Source of the DNA: CAWUIO01 sp963922455
Lineage (GTDB): Bacteria; Bacteroidota; Bacteroidia; Cytophagales; Microscillaceae
Assembly: GCA_963922455.1 (NCBI GenBank)
Contig: CAWUIO010000091.1
Location: 1-26,370, forward strand
Reading direction: 5' to 3'
Length of the DNA stretch: 26,370 nucleotides
Position numbers and translations under genes: made by a program. The notes beneath the pieces were generated by a model, which searched no databases, was not told the origin of the DNA, and saw only the letters and a program-made list of their open reading frames with translations. Below, piece by piece: positions 23,084 to 26,370 of the stretch; position 1 is the first letter of the stretch, and each line of letters starts with the position of its first letter.

Positions 23084-24133
23084 TTACCTACTTTTGATTT
23101 CAATGGTCAACTCAAAATCGCCTTCGGATAACTTGTTGGCCCCGGCAACCCCAATGTACACTTTATAGGGATTATTGATTGCCGTCATGGATACCGAACG
23201 GGTATGGTCTTGGGTTTTTCCTTTGCGTGGGTAATCCCAAGCATAATCGGCTTCGCAAGAGACACATCGGCTCAATTTGGGTACGACAGCTTGGCTTGTT
23301 GTTCCCACTGAATAGGCATACAAGCTAAAATTTTTGTTTTTATTCTGGGGGATCACGGTGATTTTCATCTCAGAATATCTGGGCAATTGTACTTCGTAGA
23401 GCACGTGTTTTCCCGAGAATTTGGCGTTTTGGGTAGCCGGAAAGCAGGCCACACTGCTATTGGCTGCCCAGGATAAATCTTGGATATAGTCTCCGGTGTT
23501 GAGGTTGCCCCGGCTTCTCGTGAGGGAAGCGCTCGCTTCAATTTTGCTTACTTCTATTTTGGGTAGGGTGCGGGGTACTTCTTCCCCTCCCAGAAGTTTT
23601 ATTTCTAGGGTAAAATCGCCCTGGGTCAATCCTTCTGCTCCCACAACCCCAATGACGACTTTATAAGGGTTATTAATGGCATTTAAGCGGACTTCCCGGG
23701 TGTGGTCTTGGGTTTTTCCTCTACGTTTGTAATCCCATTTATGGTCGGCTTCGCAAGAGACGCATCTACTGAGTTGGGGAGGCAGTTGATTATTGCTAAG
23801 GCCTACTTGATAGGCATACAGGCTGAAGTTTTGATTCTTATTTTTTGGAATCACCTTGATAAACATCTCCGAGCGTTTGGGTATCTGGGTGGTATAAAAG
23901 ACGTGATTTCCAGAGAATTTTTTATTTTGCGTAGCCGGGAAACAGGCCACACTGCTATTGCTGGCCCATCTTAAATCGGATACTTTTTGACCTCGGGAGA
24001 GATTGCCTGGGTAGGAAACCGTAGCATTTGCTTGGACACTCAGGGTTTTTACTTCTTGGGCCAAGCTAGGGTTTGCTAAAAGAAAGCAACACAATAAAAA
24101 AAAGAAGGGGGACAACTTACAGCTGTATAACAT
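23084..24133 (-). CDS. Exported protein with two tandem Cys-containing domains
   Basis: A 349-residue protein with a signal peptide (CKLSPFFFLLCCFLLANPSLA, cleavage before QEVKT near 26). The rest is two copies of one ~150-residue domain offset by 166 residues (about 30-180 and 192-348). Each contains NSSVACFPATQN, a FSGxHVxY strand, IPxNKNxNFSLYAY, LSRCVSCEAD, the segment GKTQDHTR, AINNPYK and GDFxLxIE. The three Cys per domain (C64, C124, C127; C230, C290, C293) are kept, so a CxxC pair plus a third Cys could bind metal or form disulfides. The strand pattern resembles PPC-type beta sandwich domains. I do not recognise an annotated function. A single gene between a 167-bp and a 135-bp gap. 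Confidence 0.82.
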   Translation of the reverse strand: MLYSCKLSPFFFLLCCFLLANPSLAQEVKTLSVQANATVSYPGNLSRGQKVSDLRWASNSSVACFPATQNKKFSGNHVFYTTQIPKRSEMFIKVIPKNKNQNFSLYAYQVGLSNNQLPPQLSRCVSCEADHKWDYKRRGKTQDHTREVRLNAINNPYKVVIGVVGAEGLTQGDFTLEIKLLGGEEVPRTLPKIEVSKIEASASLTRSRGNLNTGDYIQDLSWAANSSVACFPATQNAKFSGKHVLYEVQLPRYSEMKITVIPQNKNKNFSLYAYSVGTTSQAVVPKLSRCVSCEADYAWDYPRKGKTQDHTRSVSMTAINNPYKVYIGVAGANKLSEGDFELTIEIKSR

Positions 24134-24268
24134 GCTTTTGGCAATTTTGGGTATTTAATTATATATCATTTTGTATTTAGCGTTTTACGTAAAAAAATAC
24201 ACGGGGTTCTTAATCTGGGCTAGACCCTATACAGCCAAGAGTAATCTGCCAAGATTAAACTAGTTCTT

Positions 24269-25129
24269 TTACTTTAATAGAGCTTCTAAAGACTCCCTCC
24301 AATAATCGGGGTTTTCTAACATAGGGTAATGGCCGGTATTATCCAATAGCTTTAGTTCACCATTTTTCAATTCTTCATAATGTACCCGGGCCACTTTTTC
24401 ATTGGTTACCGGGTCGTTTCGCCCCCATAAAATATTGGTTTTTAATTCGGTTTTTTGCAAGCCCCCTACCCATCGATTCCAAAAACGCCTGCGTTCTTTC
24501 AGGTATTGCGTGATTTTGGGAAGAACTGTTTTACCGTCATGGAGGATAAGGAGTTGCCACATAGCGGAGACCTCTTCTTCAGACAGCTTACTTTTATCAT
24601 ACCAAAGTTTATAGAGGCTTTTTTTGAAGAGAGGGTAGGACATCAATTTGGTAACGATTGGCCCCCAGGTATTGTGCCGCAATAGTTTTTGGATCAACCT
24701 GAGATTGGCCAGTTCGATGTGCACGGAGCCATTGCAAAGGGTGAGTGACTTGAGTTGAATGGGTTCATACCCCAAATTCCTGCGGGTATTGATCTCGGTG
24801 GCCACCGAGGTACCATAGTCATGGGCAAAGAGATGGGCCGAGCTTACCCCCAATTTCATCCATAATTGCATAGCTATATCGGCCTGCTCGATGAGGGAAT
24901 ACGAATAATCCTTTGGCTTATCTGAGAAACCAAACCCGAGGTGATCGTGGATAATCACCCGAAATTTCTTAGATAACTCAGGCATTACTTTGTAGTAATC
25001 GTGCGAAGAGCTGGGATACCCGTGCAACATAAGTAGTACGTCCTTATCTCCCCCCGTATCCACATAAAAGACCTGATGATTATTTACTTCAATAAAATTT
25101 CCTTGTTTTTTCCAGTCCTCGATTTTCAT
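24269..25129 (-). CDS. Alpha/beta hydrolase, haloalkane dehalogenase-like (HDYG)
   Basis: A 286-residue cytoplasmic alpha/beta hydrolase. Visible are MLHGYPSSSHDYYKVM (34-49), HDHLGFGFSDKPKDY (61-75), nucleophile elbow LFAHDYGTSVA (100-110, D104), acid region LWGRNDPVT (234-242, D239) and His in DNTGHYPMLENPD (H267). The cap region (about 135-220) is rich in basic and aromatic residues. The elbow HDYG differs from HDWG of haloalkane dehalogenases; epoxide hydrolase or another activity is equally possible. The start ATG at 25129 is preceded by no clear promoter element. It probably forms a single transcription unit. Confidence 0.9.
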   Translation of the reverse strand: MKIEDWKKQGNFIEVNNHQVFYVDTGGDKDVLLMLHGYPSSSHDYYKVMPELSKKFRVIIHDHLGFGFSDKPKDYSYSLIEQADIAMQLWMKLGVSSAHLFAHDYGTSVATEINTRRNLGYEPIQLKSLTLCNGSVHIELANLRLIQKLLRHNTWGPIVTKLMSYPLFKKSLYKLWYDKSKLSEEEVSAMWQLLILHDGKTVLPKITQYLKERRRFWNRWVGGLQKTELKTNILWGRNDPVTNEKVARVHYEELKNGELKLLDNTGHYPMLENPDYWRESLEALLK

Positions 25130-25265
25130 GTTATACTTTTTGCTTTAATGGCAAGTTATTAAAATTGGGTTGGTTTTCAATAGCCGATATAGCGTTGCGA
25201 TAGTATCATTTCTTGTGATTTTTAGCGCCAATTAGAGTCATTAGTCAAATCTAAGGATTTATGTC

Positions 25266-25304
25266 AAAAAAGTCTGTAGTCTGAAGCAAAGCCAGACTAC
25301 AGAC
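25266..25304 (-). terminator. Rho-independent terminator after the FMN reductase gene
   Basis: A 12-bp perfect hairpin (GTCTGTAGTCTG at 25272-25283 with CAGACTACAGAC at 25293-25304; 9-nt loop) with an A run at 25266-25271, i.e. a T run on the minus strand. It lies 47 nt after the natural stop of the interrupted FMN reductase (25352) and supports that the gene's true end is there, not at 25520. Confidence 0.85.
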
Positions 25305-25351
25305 AGCAGGAGGCTTTCAAACATCTAAACCCACGTGGTGTACTATCTCGT

Positions 25352-25912
25352 TTATTGGCGCTTAAGTACCTGCTCAAAAACTTGGATTTTTTGATTCAAT
25401 TCCTCGCTTAATGTACTATCGCTAATCTTGTTTTCTGAAAAGTTTTGGTGAAAAGAGGGAAGCGAAAAATAGCTGAGCACCTCAGCTCCAAAAAAGGGAA
25501 AAGATACTTGAGCCGTTTTTTATACACTGGCCCCTCCGCGGGCTCCCGGGGATGTGGACAGCAGCAACATGGGCTTTCCTTTCCATAGTTTTTGATCGAT
25601 TCTGGAAAGCCAATCCAAGACATTCTTAAAGGCTACGGTATACGAACCATTATGCTCGGCCAGGGATAACACAATGCCATCGGCTTCCTGAATTATTTGG
25701 TCAATTTTGTGGACCTCTTCCGGAATGCCGTTTTCAGCTTCTTCATCCACCCCGTAGAGGGGCAAGGAATAATCATGCAAATCTAAAGTTTGCACCTGGG
25801 CGTTTTGAACTTGGCTTGCGGTATAGGTGGCAAACACTCGGTTGATGGATTGGCGGCTATTGCTCGCTCCTATGGCTAAGAAACTGTTTAAATTTAATTG
25901 TATGGGCTGCAA
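25352..25912 (-). pseudogene. NAD(P)H-dependent FMN reductase gene, broken at start and by TAA
   Basis: A flavodoxin-fold NADPH:FMN reductase family gene (186 codons). Visible are LAIGASNSRQSINR (12-25) for FMN phosphate, DLHDYSLPLYGVDEE (44-58), EADGIVLSLAEHNGSY (76-91), WKGKPMLLLSTSPGARGGASV (110-130, last part). Two lesions are visible. First, an in-frame TAA at 25520-25522 cuts the frame after ASV; the downstream frame (KTAQVSFPFFGAEVLSYFSL ... ELNQKIQVFEQVLK) continues the family sequence to a TAA at 25352-25354. The family expects Leu here (TTA to TAA, one base). Second, codons 1-11 of the present frame come from a family B element inserted at 25879, so the native start is gone and only TTG 25912 remains. 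Confidence 0.82.
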
Positions 25913-26053
25913 AGGGTCATTTTAAAATGGAAAACGGGAACCTGATTTCATCAAATTCCTCGCCCATAGCGCTGCTATGCGCTCTAAATTTGATTTCATC
26001 AGAACCCCAAACTGACCCTTTTCGCCGACAAAAAATAAACCTAAACAGTTTCT
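25879..26053. mobile_element. Family B inverted-repeat element (MITE-like), complete copy
   Basis: A 175-bp element with long imperfect terminal inverted repeats: AGAAACTGTTTA at the left (25879-25890) equals the reverse complement of TAAACAGTTTCT at the right (26042-26053), followed on each arm by further matches including AAAGGGTCA. Near the middle is CATAGC-GCT-GCTATG (25965-25979) flanked by TGATTTCATCA on either side (two copies), so the whole can fold into a long hairpin. No transposase is encoded. Its right end recurs at 1-53. The left end sits in the FMN reductase N-terminus. Possible target duplication is TAA, but it cannot be fixed because the ends contain the same bases. Confidence 0.72.
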
Positions 26054-26226
26054 AAGATCTTTTTCATTATGACTTGTTTTTGGTATAATGATTCAAAATT
26101 GGCCAAGCAAAAGGCCCAAAAAAATAATGTAAATTATGATTTTGAAGATCCCGCTTCGGGTTTCTATCCAAGACAAGGCTGAGTCTTGGGTCATAGTGCG
26201 CATACTGGTGCGTGTGATTACGTTTT
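26054..26226. other. Gap between family B element and diverged family A repeat
   Basis: No gene is recognised. One hairpin is visible, CCAAGAC (26169-26175) with GTCTTGG (8-nt spacer). Confidence 0.4.
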
Positions 26227-26302
26227 GGGGCTTGCCCGCACCAGAACATGGCTGGGGCAAAGGACATTTGGCGGCGGTGCGGGCCGGGCCACCCAGCAAG
26301 CC
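26227..26302 (+). repeat. Diverged family A repeat (copy 6), adjoining GC-rich sequence to 26360
   Basis: GGGGCTTGCCCGCAC at the start, inner stem GCCCGCACC (26234-26242) with GGTGCGGGC (26276-26284), 9 perfect pairs, and outer stem GGCTTG (26229-26234) with CAAGCC (26297-26302). The middle core CGGGCTCTCGCTACTC is not kept (CCGGGCCACCCAGCAAGCC instead). GC-rich repeat-like sequence continues to about 26360. It is related to the miniature at 1714-1738 and more distantly to copies 1-5. Confidence 0.6.
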
Positions 26303-26370
26303 GGAGCCAGCCCCCGCACGGGCCATTTCGGTCTCCGCCCTTCGGGTGGGTGTCTAAGACTGTCCGAAAA

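Noticed and set aside
25408..25623. 71-codon minus-strand frame overlapping the FMN reductase stop
   Set aside because: It is a shifted frame of the FMN reductase; the family sequence continues in the original frame beyond the TAA.
4637..25912. Reassigned stop codons or selenocysteine as the explanation for the in-frame stops
   Set aside because: Both TAA and TGA are involved, most intact genes in the window end at these same codons, no hairpin of selenocysteine-insertion type is evident after the TGA, and its site is a signal peptide.

Overview
The window looks like chromosomal accessory DNA from a Bacteroidota bacterium, probably of the Cytophagales/Cyclobacteriaceae type; this is an inference from gene families and promoter style, with no rRNA or marker gene to confirm it. 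Supporting signs are promoters of the TTTG / TAnnTTTG form, lipoproteins with an acidic stretch just after the lipid-anchored cysteine, a membrane-anchored LytTR regulator, a YHYH-domain lipoprotein, DUF2306, DinB and Bacteroidota-type Crp/Fnr regulators. No tRNA, rRNA, CRISPR array, phage gene or transposase gene was found.

Layout. 1-53 is the right end of a short inverted-repeat element (family B). 62-4245 is all minus strand: a DUF2306 membrane protein, a membrane LytTR regulator, then a compact operon (ACT-domain protein, ArsR-type repressor, alpha/beta hydrolase, DinB protein). 4246-7900 is a damaged zone: a plus-strand Crp/Fnr gene cut by an in-frame TAA, a plus-strand lipoprotein alpha/beta hydrolase whose natural start seems cut off by an in-frame TGA, and minus-strand remnants of another alpha/beta hydrolase and of a possible nucleoside-kinase-like protein. 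7952-12978 (minus) holds a DUF6702-like protein, the YHYH lipoprotein, a beta-propeller lipoprotein, an Old Yellow Enzyme-type flavoprotein and a small protein with no clear start. 13027-16961 (minus) holds a small exported protein, an OsmC protein, an FMN/[3Fe-4S] glutamate-synthase-like protein and a DoxX protein. 17226-20769 (minus) holds an outer-membrane barrel, an exported alpha/beta hydrolase and an AraC regulator. 21189-25129 (minus) holds a pectinacetylesterase/Notum-like lipoprotein, an intact Crp/Fnr regulator, an internally duplicated exported protein and another alpha/beta hydrolase. The window ends with an NAD(P)H-dependent FMN reductase gene broken twice, by an internal stop and by a family B element at its 5' end.

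Two signals go beyond gene content. First, five complete intergenic copies (plus a diverged one and a 25-nt miniature) of a ~130-nt repeat (family A) share two stems whose sequences change in a compensating way between copies, so the structure, probably as RNA, seems to be kept. Second, single-base nonsense codons interrupt at least three otherwise intact genes. Functionally the region is rich in Asp-nucleophile alpha/beta hydrolases (four intact or nearly intact, one dead), each with a different nucleophile elbow and none with the classical HDWG, accompanied by redox enzymes and one-component regulators. This suggests a xenobiotic or ester/epoxide/halide catabolic accessory region, but no substrate can be read from the sequence.
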